Assembly: GCA_004154925.1 (NCBI GenBank)
Contig: QJNS01000308.1
Location: 1 to 64,000, forward strand
Length of the DNA stretch: 64,000 nt
Source of the DNA: Monosporascus cannonballus
Taxonomy: Eukaryota > Ascomycota > Sordariomycetes > Xylariales
Direction of reading: 5' to 3'
Shown: piece by piece, positions 1 through 12,357 of the stretch
How positions within the stretch are numbered: position 1 is the first letter of the stretch
Layout: each line of letters begins with the position of its first letter
Notes under the pieces: generated by a model
What the model saw: only the letters and a program-made list of their open reading frames with translations
Database searches by the model: none
What the model was told of the DNA's origin: nothing
Made by a program: the position numbers and the translations under genes

Positions 1-88
<88 letters not shown>

Positions 89-107
89 GATAGATAGATA
101 GATAGAT
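1..107. repeat. AAT/AGAT microsatellite
   Basis: Twenty-nine perfect AAT units run from the first base to position 87 and are followed directly by five AGAT units (88-107). The AAT tract is cut by the left edge of the window, so its true length is unknown. It has no coding potential. Confidence 0.97.
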
Positions 108-3100
108 TTGTAAACGATTAAATTTTATATTGTTATAATTAATGAAAGTTTTCCTTATAATATTACTTAATACGTATTATAATAAAAATGTATCTTTATT
201 TATTTAAAAAATTATTATTTATCATATTAAACTTAAAGAAATTAATGAAAAAGATTAACAACTGTTGAAAGACTATTTGAATAATTTAAATTGAAACGAA
301 TATTAAATAAACAATCCATTTTTAATATATAACTTGTGTATTTTATTTTATTTTTATTTTTATTTTTTTTCCTCTGTACTAACCTTTTCTTTTTGACGGA
401 TTAAATTTTCGTTTTTCTAAATACTAAACGAATATAGTTATATTGAATAATATAATATAGAGTATAATTAGAGTACGATTCGAATTTGATATTATAATTA
501 ATATATTATCGTTTTCGATTAATTTCTTTAAATGTATTATAGTTAACGATATTATTATAAGTCAGACCGTGTTTTTACAAAAGGTATGAAAACAAAAAAA
601 TTAATTACAGAAATTAAATAATATTTATTGCGATAAAAATAAAAGCGAAAGCGAAAATAAAGATAAGCCTGAATTTAGGATATAATTTAATATCGAAAAC
701 GGAGACGAATTTCAAGATAATTATATATTTGATAAAACAGAGTACGAAAACAAACGACAGCAAAATATTAAGAAGCTAATATAAGTGTAAAAATCAAAAG
801 AAATCTTAACCAACTATGTAATAACGAATTAAATAACAGATATATTAAAAAGCTTCGATTTCTAGTTTAATTAAAGCTTATTCTACGGTTTCAAAATAAC
901 GTATAAAAAATATGCAAATTATTTATACAACTTAGTATTTTAATATATTATAGTTACAAAACGAAAATCGCCGAAACGTTTAAAGCGTAATTTATACAGC
1001 AGATGAAATATCAAAAGAAATACCTTTAATAACGATATAAATAAAGCATTTTTTAAAAATATTTCACTTTAATATAAATATCTTAACGTTGGTAAGGTTG
1101 GCTTTATAATCTAATTTTAGAAATAAATTAACTAATAGTAATATATAAATTTTGTTATAAATTTTAAACAGATCTAAGATTAAATAAAAATATTTATAAT
1201 ATTATTTCGTTAAAAGCTATATAAATAATAGATTATACGAAAAGAATTAATTCGACATAAGGAAAAACAAGTTGCTATAGGTTTTATTATAACTAAAATT
1301 TCTTAATATGCGCTAATTATCGTATTAATTATTATATTGATTGTTGTATTATTTATTATATTAATTATCTCACAAATTAACCTAGTAGTTATCGTATTAA
1401 TTATAATTTGACAATATCTGCTTTACGCTGATAGAATTCTCTCCGAAAATAATTATTTTATTGTTAAAATATAAGCCAGCTTATATGTATTTTTTTATTT
1501 TGACGAAAATCAGCATTTTATTAATTGAGTCCGGCATATGTACTTTATTTATAATCTTCTGAAATTCCGAATACTTAAATACAAATACAAAAAATACGTC
1601 GAAAACATTTTATAATTAAACTTATAAAATAGTCTTTTCGCAGTTTACGTTCCAATAATAATCTATATTTGGATTCCTCTTAACATAATATAAACTTTTT
1701 AAAATGTATTTATTTATTTTATTGATAAAACTATATATTTAAATACGTTTTAATTCGTATTTAGCTAAAGCAAAATAAAAAGAGAAAGTCGAATATTTAA
1801 GCGTTGTATAAAACGTTAAAATAATACAGATTTTATATAAAAATCTAAATATTTATAACGAATAACGAAACTAATTTCAGTATAAAATAATTTAGAAAGT
1901 ATACAAGAATAAATAAAGGGGGCGAATTATTTCAATTATTTTCTCATTTTTCCACAAAATATTTACAGGCGGGTTTTTTTTAAAACGTTCACAGTTATAG
2001 ATAATATAAAAACAAAAAATAAACGAACTTAAAAGTAAAGAAAAACGAAAAAGAATAACCGAAATTAAGTAAATCAAATTCGATACTATTAATTATATCG
2101 TAATAAAGATACGTTAACTTTAATTATCTCGCTAATAGAGTTATATTAAGTTTCGTATTAATTCATAAACTAATTTAAACTAGATTGTTTCTTATATATC
2201 TTAATCTTAATCCTGAGCGCTTGTAGTAATCTTAGCGCATATAAATTATTTTTTAAAAAAAGGTATTATAAATTTTTAAATTTAGTGCAGGTTATTCGAA
2301 ACTTAACAATTTGTTAGAATTTCGTAATATTTATATTTATCCGAATTGATCGATAAAAATATATAATGGAAAATTATATATATTATAAAGAAAAGATTCA
2401 CGATGAAATGAGGAAAACTATTTAAAATATTATCGATTATTGAATTAATATTTGCATATTATTTTTCTTATTAATAAACGTTTTAAATATTTCGAAAACA
2501 AAACGAATATAATCATAGTATATAATGTTTAAAGCTATAAAAAAGTATTTTTATAAATACAAAATGTATATATAAGACCGAATTTCTGCTAGTATATCAA
2601 AATCTCTTCTACAAAATTATTTTAAGTTGTTTAAATTTATTTCAGATTTTATTAATATTATATCATTAACACTTTTATAAGCAATAAATAATATTTTTAT
2701 ATTCTTATAATATTTGAAAACAGAATTTCTTTCGATTAATAAAAAACATATTTAGGCTTATTATTTATAAACAATTGTTTTAGCAATAAAGTAATTTGTT
2801 AATTAGAAAACGTTTATAAGTGTTATTAAGAAAAACATAAGAATAATATTATAAAAATATTTTATAAATAAGGTATTAATTAAATCTTATCAGAAATTAT
2901 AATTGACAATACTAAAATATTACGAAAACGATTTATTTATGACAATATTTTTTAATAATAACTTTATGAATTATTCATAACATATCGTTTTAAGCTTATA
3001 GATTTCTAATAACTGTCGGCGTTAGTAACAAATGGTCGACCATTATCTAGATATATATAAATTATATATACTTTTAATTTAAAAATTAATATATTAATTA

Positions 3101-5296
3101 ATATGCAAACCTCTTTATTAACGAGAATACTTTTGGAATTTTAACGTAATATACAAATATTTTTTCTGAGATTAACCTTATTCGTTTATAATTATCTTTA
3201 TATTAAAATTATTACCGTATTAATAAAATAAACGTGAAATTAAATTACGTTAATTTATTCGTATAATCGTTTCGAATGAACGTATCGTGTATTGCGTATT
3301 AATACTTTTATCCTATTCTATTTAGACAATATATTAAAAAATGCATATCTTATAATTTGATATAATTATACTTAAATCGACAAATTTGTTCAAAATACAA
3401 AACGTCAACTAAAAAAGGTTTAAACATTATTTATTTTATTTTTATTACCCGCGAAATTAATAGTTTCAGCGTATTTTATATATTAATCTACATTTAAATA
3501 ATAATGAAATAATTGCAAATAAATCTAGATTTTTATTTAGACAGCACATTTACTATAAAATTAGTATGCAATAAAGATTTAACTTATTAATAGTTTTAAT
3601 TAATTTAAATACTAATAAATAAACTGACATTAAAAACCTTAAGTTTAAATTAATAAAAATATCAAAAGATTTATAATAATTTAAAAAATATTTTAATTAT
3701 CCGTTCGGAAACGTATAGTAATAAAAAGTAAATATATTATTATTTAACATGTATATTCTTAAAGAATAAACGCCCAAATTTGATTATATATTTTTAATTA
3801 TATATAAATATAAGATTCATATTAATAATAATTTTTATGTGAACGGAAATTTATAAATACATTATTTCAATTATTGTAAATACTTTATTTCGATTTATGT
3901 GCATAATATATAATATATTACAAGTTTTTACGTTTTGAAATGTTTTAAAAAATTAATGAATTTTAATGAATTCATATTGAATTCGGTTTTTATTTTTAAA
4001 TATAATTAGTAATATTTTATTTATAGCTTGCAGAATACTTCATAAGTCATTCTCTATATTAATTGATATATTAATTTTAATTTAATGCTATATATTTTTT
4101 ACAAGTCAAAAACGTCAAAAACAAATATTAATCTTAAGGTAAACATATAACTAAAAATAAAACAAAATTAAAAAGCCTAAATTATAAAAGCCCCGTAATA
4201 AATTCTTTAAGCTTTATTAATGTTTATATTTAGGAATCTTTATTAATTTTAACACTTTTTATCTAAATTATTATGTTTCGAAAAATTCGCAAATATTAAA
4301 AGAAATATAAATTTTATATTATTTAAATCCTCAGATTAACATTTTATATATAAAATGATTTGAGGTTTAGCTTACGCATTAAATTTATAATTTTAATAAT
4401 TAATTTTACTAGTTTTATAAAAGCTAGACGAAGTTGTACGTATTATGTGTTAGAATATATTTTTTAAATAAAATATATATTAATATAAGTTTTAATCATT
4501 TTTAGCTGTAAGTCTATATTATATTTATAATATGTACATTTCTTTAACAATTCAAAATATAATCCTAATTTTTTACATAAGAAATACAGTAATATTTGTA
4601 GTTTTATAAATTTATCAGCATATAGTATTTTTGGTTAAATAATATATAAAATTACGGGAAAACGTTAAAGACGAAAGTTTAATAACAAAAAATTCGAAAC
4701 CCACTATATTAAAAATAAATAAAAAAAAGGTCGGAATATGATAAATACAACCATATTATCTTTAATAAAAAACAATTTATTTTCAATAAATTAATTAATT
4801 TCGAAATATTACAATACAAAACATAAAGAAATTATATAATAAATCGGAGTTTGTAGAATATTTTAATACTATAAGATTAAATAAACGAATAAAGTTTAAA
4901 AACATTAATATACGACTTAATACTGCTTTATATATAAAAATTATAAGTATTTCAATTAATACTTGAATTAATACTGTATTAAGTGTATAAAAATTAATAT
5001 TTAAAATTAATTATAATAATTTAACTTTTTTACTTTAAATCTCAATATTTCAAGAAAATCTTCAATAAAACCTAATTTAATATATTTGTTTAATAAATAT
5101 TTAACTTATAAGTAAATGCTTATAGATAATTAATTACTTAATATTTTCAATATTTACGGATACTTATTCCGTAAGTAATCTCGTTTTATTTACGGACTTT
5201 TGCTATTTACCTATAGATAGAAAACAGAGATGCGTAGGTACTCGTGGGTGGAAATTTTAGCGTAGGTGAGTGAGTAATGTAAACCTATAACGAACC
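108..5296. other. AT-rich stretch, nothing recognisable
   Basis: This is RIP-like AT-rich sequence. I find no paired LTRs, no terminal inverted repeats and no legible protein motif on either strand. It is probably older, more decayed repeat material, but nothing in it can be assigned. The last 100 bases or so (about 5215-5296) are less AT-rich and hold a short run with GTGGGTGG and GGTGAGTGAG. Confidence 0.6.
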
Positions 5297-5716
5297 TGTT
5301 ATATATATACCTAGAGGTATAAGCAATATCCGAAATAGGGTCTTGATTTACAGTTAATAATAGGGCGAGGAATAATTTATAAATTTATTTATTAAAGGAA
5401 TTTACCCATTTTTACAGTAAAAAATAATTGCCTTTAATTATAAGCTTAGATTAATAACTAAGAAACGAAAAATTAAATCGGTATTTATTTATATAAAAAC
5501 CGATTTATTATATATCGTAATTGTTTAAAATACGTATATTGTAAATCTATATAATTTATATGATTTATATAATTGGCCCTTAAATTATTTAAATTACCCA
5601 AATTAATTAGATTATCTTACGGGCCAAATTCCCTTATTCGGCGTTTAATCGCAATAGATTTATGTTAGGCCTTAAAGGTCGGTTTTTTCAAAACAGGAAC
5701 TCCTATTCTTATAATA
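5297..5716 (-). repeat. LTR, downstream copy of the minus-strand element
   Basis: This 420-bp direct repeat matches 11938-12357. On the plus strand it starts TGTTATATA and ends TTATAATA, which reads as TATTATAAG on the minus strand, a RIP-altered TG terminus. The copy is less AT-rich at its left end (CCTAGAGGTATAAG) than its partner, so the two LTRs were mutated unequally. Confidence 0.88.
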
Positions 5717-5875
5717 TTATTTCCTTTTTTAAGAGTTTTTATCCCAAAGATAAGAACCGTAAATATCTACTTTGTTTTATTGGAGAAAGTTACCGAAAAT
5801 GCCTTAATTAATTCTACTATAATAGGCCGTATTCGAAAAAATATTCGTTTAAATTAACGCAATTTTCGCAACGCT

Positions 5876-6486
5876 CGTATCGATTACATTAAAAAGTTTA
5901 GCGTTAAAGCTTTTTCTTACTTTAATTATATTCGTTTTGACGAAACCGAATATTTTTATATTTTTGGTATTATAAGTTATAGCTATTATATTCGTCGTTA
6001 ACGTTTTGTTTACAACGTTTTAATTATAAATTTCTTTTAACGAAACTAGATAAAAATACAGTTGTTTAAAAAATAACATGAAGTCGAAAACAGTTTTATG
6101 GTATATGAAAAGGTTACCGAAAAAAATTAGACGACTTGTGTTAACGTTAAGAAAAAGCGTTTTGTCGACGAAAAAAAGAATTAGAAATTTATCGGTGAAC
6201 TGCGATGTTTGGGTCTTTAACAAAAGATATTAAAAAAGGCCGTAACTATTTTAAAAAGAAGGATATAAATCATATTAAATAAAAAAAAGGAAAATTAGAA
6301 AGAAAAGCGGCGACGTATGGAAAAATATAGGCGCGGCTTATTTCTGAAGTAGATGCTGTCCTGGAAAAATTTATTTCTTTCGATGAAAACACCGCAGAGG
6401 TTAATTTGACTAAGGGATTTTTATTACCCGCGATCTTGGCCGGGTTAAAAACGGTTAATCAAAATTCTAGCGGTAAAACGTTTTAA
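5876..6486 (+). other. Antisense coding-like stretch inside the LTR element
   Basis: Inside the minus-strand retrotransposon the plus strand reads like degraded protein in two frames. From 5876 one frame gives RIDYIKKFSVKAFSYFNYIR and continues with scattered stops to about 6345. A second frame, 6331-6486, gives an open run containing ISEVDAVLEKFISF and LPAILAGLKTVNQN. The second part is noticeably less AT-rich than its surroundings. It lies just inside the downstream LTR, antisense to pol. I do not recognise the protein. It could be an extra element-borne ORF, a nested insertion or a captured host fragment. Confidence 0.35.
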
Positions 6487-8770
6487 CCAGATTTATTGTA
6501 TGCGTTAAATGGTTAAAGAATTTCTATATATTCTTTTAGGTAAGTAATCTTTGTATGTAATTAAATATTAAATTTTGTGTTTATCTATTTTAGAATATTA
6601 TGTTTATTCGATTTTGTATTCGTTAAAGCTTTTTTTAAGATTCAAGTCTTCTTTTAACGAGTCGTTTTTAAGTGCTGGTTTAAGTAAGAAAATATAGAAA
6701 ACAAAATATATTTTTATAATTGTAAATAATAATAATTAGTAATTAGGTTTTGAAGTAATTTCGTTAATTTTAAATAAAATAAGCTTTTTAAATCTAAGTT
6801 TATCGTTAAATTTTATTTAGTTTAATTTATGAAATATTTAACGTAGCTTTTTATATTTAATGCAATAAATAAACTTTATTTTGGTTTCGATACAATTAAC
6901 CATTCAATTCTTGTTCATTATAATATTAGATTATCCGTTATTAAAAAATCTAATTCATTTTGAAAATCAGTTCAAATTATTTTGATTTTTATTATTGACG
7001 TTTTTGCTTTTAAGGTAATTATATCGACTTTTAGCGATTTATTAAATAGTTATTGAGGCCATTTCGTTTCTGCCTAATATCCGTATTTTCGTTTATTAAT
7101 ATATTATAATCGATTTGTATTACTAGTAAAAATTATATCTAATTATTTTGTTAATAATTAACGTAATTTCGAAAATATTACTTTAAACTTTAGTTTAATT
7201 TTTCAGTTTAGTCGTCCGTGTAAAGGTAATAAGTTGTCGAAAACTTAAATTTGTTATTTATTTGCTTAAAAAAACTGATACCGAATTTTAAAGTAAAAAG
7301 CGTATCTTTATCGAAAACCATCTTTTTTAATATATTATATATATTTAAAGAATATTTAATAAAAATATTAGTTAAATATTCTACTGTTACGTTTATTAAA
7401 ATGATGAAAAGTTTTTATATTTGATAAATTCAATAATAATTACCTATATCTTATCGTATTTAATTGTAATAACTATATTTTTACATAAAAATAAATTAAT
7501 AATAAAATCCTAAATTATAATATTTTATGTCTTCTTAGAAATATTAATAGATTATAATAAATTATATGGCTTATGACGCATTATCTTAATTCTGTTATCA
7601 ATATTATGCATTTTAATAATTTCTTTAATTATCCGACGTAATTCTAGAAAATCGTATTTTTTATAATCGTTTAATAATTTTGAAATATTTTAATATCCAT
7701 ATAACGGATATTCGTAAAATTCCTTTACGTATATATCTCTTAATTCTTGGAAGTATAAATTTTGTTATAGTACCACAATTAGTTCTTTAATTGTTCGTTT
7801 AAATACTAAATTTTCTTAAGTTTTTCCGTATTGTAAAAGGTTTGGAACCGTATTAACAATTCGGGTATTAATTTCTATATTATTTTATGTAACTGTATAA
7901 TATCGTCCTAATTATATTATAATATTTGCATGTTTTTTAAAATAGAGAAACTTTAAAATCGCATTTTTCTTCAAAATTAACACTATTTATCTAAATATTT
8001 TACATTCGTTTAATATAATATATTTTAAAGTTGTATGTAAATGAGAAAAATATCTATATTTCGTATTTCTTACTTGGTTGTTAAGCTTTCATAAATCCGA
8101 TAAGAATTTTATAATGAAAAGAAATATCCAAAAAGATTTAATTCCATTAAAGAAAAGGTTTTATTCTTTAGAAACGTTAATAATTACCAATAACTTTTTT
8201 TATTATAAATCGGATATTTAAATTTCGCATTTCGGAATGTTTTTAAATAATATATTATTAAGTATTATTTCTTATTACCTTTTTATTATTATAAATTATA
8301 CGTAAAATATAATCCAACGTATCGGGTTTTAATTATTTCGGTTTACAAGTATTAAATAAATTTATTATTAGTCCTTTAATAGTTTTGTCTTTAAATATTT
8401 GGAAAGTTTCCTTAATTTTCTTTAGGAGTTTAAATTTCTTTTCGATACTTTCCTTAATAATAAATTTTATTAATTATTTAATTATATTTTTAGATTCCTT
8501 AATTAGGCTACGTACATAATTCGTAAATCTTAAAATTTATCGAATATTTATCCGATCTATTTTTTTAAAATAAATTAATTTTTTACTGCTTTTAATTTTG
8601 AATTTTGGAGTTGGATTTAATCGGAAATAAAAATAAATCCCAAAAACCCAAGTGTTGTATATGTTATACGCTTTTAGCTAGATTAAATCGAATATTCGCT
8701 TCATTTAAATTTTTAAACACTTAAGCCATATCTTTTTTATATTACTTTAAAGTTCCGAAATAAAAAAGAA

Positions 8771-8993
8771 ATCGTCGCAATAAAAAAATGTAAATTTATC
8801 TAAACATTATTCGAAAATAATTCTAATTAAACTTTGAAAATTGGCGGAAATATTAATAAATATTATAGATATTATTCAGTACTTATAGAATTCGTATATT
8901 ATTTTAAATATTGTGTTTTATTTTTTTAAAATTATTTTAATATAATAATAGCCGTTTTGTAAATCAAATATCGTAAACCATTTAGCTTTCTTA
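8771..8993 (-). pseudogene. Reverse transcriptase fragment (minus-strand element)
   Basis: Read on the minus strand, 8993-8935 encodes KAKWFTIFDLQNGYYYI, the RT palm motif around the first catalytic Asp (FDLRxGYH in intact gypsy elements). About 150 bases further, at 8782-8771, it encodes YCDD, the RT active-site box (usual form YxDD). Stops and a degraded LTNAPATFQ-type segment lie between. Both catalytic Asp residues are still encoded, but the frame is closed by several stops. Confidence 0.85.
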
Positions 8994-11937
8994 ACATTTT
9001 CCTTTAAAATGCTTATAATAATTAAAATCATATCTATTTTTAATTATAATATAGTTTAACGACTTATAATTCATTACTTTTCGATAAACAAAATCTTTAT
9101 TATTATCGATTTTTTACTTATTATTTCGTGTTTTTGGAACTAGAAAAACGGGATATCTAATAAAAATTTTAAAAGTTTAAATATATCTTTTTTAAATCAA
9201 ATTATATATTTTTCTATAAGGCACAAAACCTTTTTAGCTCTATATAATAAATTTTATAAAACTTAAAATAACATTTTTTCCTTATTAAGTATCCAGTAAC
9301 TCTATTAACCATATAACGGTAATTCAGAATTTTTTATTTTTAAATATTTTAATAAATTTTGGATTTTTTAAAAAATACAGCCGTAATTTGATTCGAAATC
9401 TTTCGATTATTTTTTTCAAAATTATCGCCGTTTTATTTTACGAAAATATCTAAATTTTTTAGTTAATATATAAATTGCTAAACTGAAGTTATAGTAGTTC
9501 CAAATGATATTATGCTCAAAGATGTCGGCGATATCTTATAAAATTCGCTTTTATTATTCTTATATTTATGCTGGAAATTTTTCGATTTTTTTGAAACATT
9601 TATCACTTTTCGTACTGAAACAAACTTTTATCTATTATACGCAATATATAAGATTTTAATTTATATTTTTAAAAGAAATCAGACAATTGTTCGACTATTA
9701 CGGAAAAAATAAAATTTATTTTCGGCTTTTAAATTAATTATTATTTTAAAAGTATTATTTCTGTAATAAAAAAGAATCTTAATCGAATTACGTATTCTTT
9801 TGATATATTTATACTAAAATTTCGAAATTATTTTTTTAAAAAGAAAAAAACTATTTTCTTTTTAACTTATCTTTGGTTTTATATTTTCTAAATTATAAAG
9901 TTTAAAAAGACCTTTGAAAAAAGTATGTTCATATTTAGGAAGTTATATTTGACCCGAAATATCGAAATATAATATAAGAACTTTTAAGATATAGCCTTTT
10001 AACTCTATTTTAATTTGAGATATAAATAATAAAATCTAAGATATTTTAACTATCGCAAAGTTTCGATATATCGTCATTTATTATTTAAGTCAATAAAAAC
10101 TTTTCGTTGTATTTATACTAAAAATTATAATTTTTCTTAACTTTAAAATATACAAAGTAATTAGCAAAATAGGATATAATAAAATATTCTAAATCGTAAA
10201 AGGTTATTAATACCTTTTTAAATAAATAATATATTTCGGAAATTCATAAGAGTTTAAGGATAATTATCCGTAATTATTAATATTCGGCTGGAATTGGGCG
10301 ATCTTATCGTATATCTCACATCTTTATACGTTATAATAACAAAGGTATTTTAACTTTATAGCTATCTTAAAAGTCGTTTGTTTTAAATAATATTTATAGG
10401 TTCTAACCTTAATATTTGAATAAATAAAATAATTTTCGTATTTTAAAATATCGATCTAAACTTAAAGAATCATAATAATAATAAATTCTAATTAAAAACT
10501 ATTTGAATTAACCTTTTCCTTTTCTTTTTTTTATCTTACTATCGGTTTTTTATTCAACTGGTTTAATTTTTTAAAAGTTAAAAGTTTTTTCCTTTTTTGA
10601 AATCTCTTTTAACAGAAAAACGACATTCGCTTTTAAAATACTCTTTTTTGCTACAGTTAAAACATTTTACTTAAGAGTTATTTTTCTCGGATTTTTTCGA
10701 AACGAAATTCGTTTTCTTCTAAGACTTACTTTTATCTTTCTTAATTCGGTTGTTAAAGCCCTTATTATTACCTAGTTTATCGCTCTTTTTCTTTTCGAAA
10801 TATTAATTAAAGGCACGTCGGTCGGCAATAATAATTTTATCGATATATTTTACAAAAAAATACTATTTTAAGTTCTATATATAATTTGATCTTAACTTAA
10901 AGTTTTAAGCTATCTTAATAAAAATAAAATAACGCATTTGTTATTAAATTAAAAATCGCTATTAAATATTTAGACTTAATCGCATATTCGAATATTAATT
11001 TAATTTGGCAAAAAACGTAAAATTACTTGAAGCTAAATTTTTTAATATGAATTTTCAAATATAATTTCTATATCTTTTTAGAAATATTCGTATCCGTTAA
11101 AAATATAATAAATTATATCCGAAACATTATTGAAATAATTCTCCAAATTACTCTTTATAAAAAGCTTAAATTATAAAAAAGAGTGTAAAAATTAACTAAA
11201 AAATAACTTTTATTTTTGAATAATCTTTTTGTAAAAACCTTCGTAAAATTTAAGATAAAATCGAGCTTAAATTAAAAATCGTTTTATATTTAAAACTTTA
11301 TTACAAGATTTAGAACAGATAGTTTATAATTTTTAATATTTGGCATTTGGTAATAATAAAAATTTAAATTGATTCCTTTTCGTAATTAATTTAGGACTAA
11401 TAATAATACAGTTAAAATATTTTTCTATATTTATTTCAAGCCAAACGTAATAAATAAAAACCATTCTTTTAGCTTCGTCTTTTGATAGAACTAAACCGAA
11501 AAAATTGGTTTTTTTTTACAAATTACATATTTTCCTTTTTTAAGTTTTAAATCTTTTCGGCCACAAAATCCAATTTTTCTTTCGTAATAAGTTTTGATTT
11601 CATTTCCTTTTAGGATATCGGTTTAATATTTTTTTAAATTAATCTTTCGTCCAATTTCTTTTTCTGAACTTTAATAATATTCTTAAAAACGGAAGTAAAT
11701 TATTGTTAAAACTACGAAATTAATAAGCCTCCTTAAAATTAAATAATAAAAAGTATCATATTATTTATTATATAAAGCATTTTATTCGATAAAAAATAAA
11801 TCCTTTAATTTAGTTATTAATTTTCTGAACGTCGTTTTATATTATTTTCTAAACTAAGTTTTAAGAAGTTTATGCTTTAATTAGGTAGTAAATTATTTGC
11901 CCATTATTTATTAAAACAGTTTAAAATATAACAAATT

Positions 11938-12357
11938 TATTATACATTTATCAAAAAGTATAAATAATAATCGAAATATAACGTTATTTTACAAATAATA
12001 AAAAAAGAAAAAAAATATAAATTTATTCGTTAAAACAATTTACATACTTTTTTAATACTAAAAAATAATTACCTTTAATTATAAACTTAAATTTATAAAT
12101 AAAAAGAAAGAAATTAAATAAGTACTTATTTTTATAAAAAACTAATTTATTATATATTTTAATTTTTCAAAATGTATATGTTATAAATCTATACAATTTA
12201 CATAATTTATGTAATTTCGCCTTAAATTATTTAAATTACTTATATTAATTAGATTACCTTGAAGGCCAAACCTCCTTATCCGGCATTTAACCGTAACAGG
12301 TTTACGTTAGGCCTTAAAAGTCGGTTTTTTCAAAAAAAAACTTTTGTTTCTGTAATA
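11938..12357 (-). repeat. LTR, upstream copy of the minus-strand element
   Basis: This is the 420-bp partner of 5297-5716. It is more AT-rich than that copy and nearly all differences are transitions. In transcription orientation this is the promoter-side LTR. The AAACC flank follows it. Confidence 0.88.

Larger units (their letters stand above)
5297..12357 (-). mobile_element. Ty3/gypsy-type LTR retrotransposon, RIP-inactivated
   Basis: Two direct repeats of identical length (420 bp; 5297-5716 and 11938-12357) bound a 6.2-kb interior. The flanks are GAACC (5292-5296) and AAACC (12358-12362), a 5-bp target duplication differing by one G/A transition. On the minus strand near 8771-8993 a reverse transcriptase is readable: FDLQNGYY, then a stop-riddled middle, then YCDD. 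In element orientation a purine-rich tract (AAAAAAGGAAATAA) directly precedes the downstream LTR, as expected for a polypurine tract. All frames are broken. The RT signature supports Ty3/gypsy; the exact clade cannot be told. Confidence 0.88.

Noticed and set aside
1..107. Terminal AAT/AGAT repeats as a possible telomere
   Set aside because: Fungal telomeres are typically TTAGGG-type; this is an ordinary microsatellite cut by the window edge.
1892..2077. Short open frame in the AT-rich block encoding a hydrophobic 61-aa peptide
   Set aside because: Phe/Ile/Leu/Tyr-rich composition is expected from random AT-rich sequence; there is no start context and no homology.
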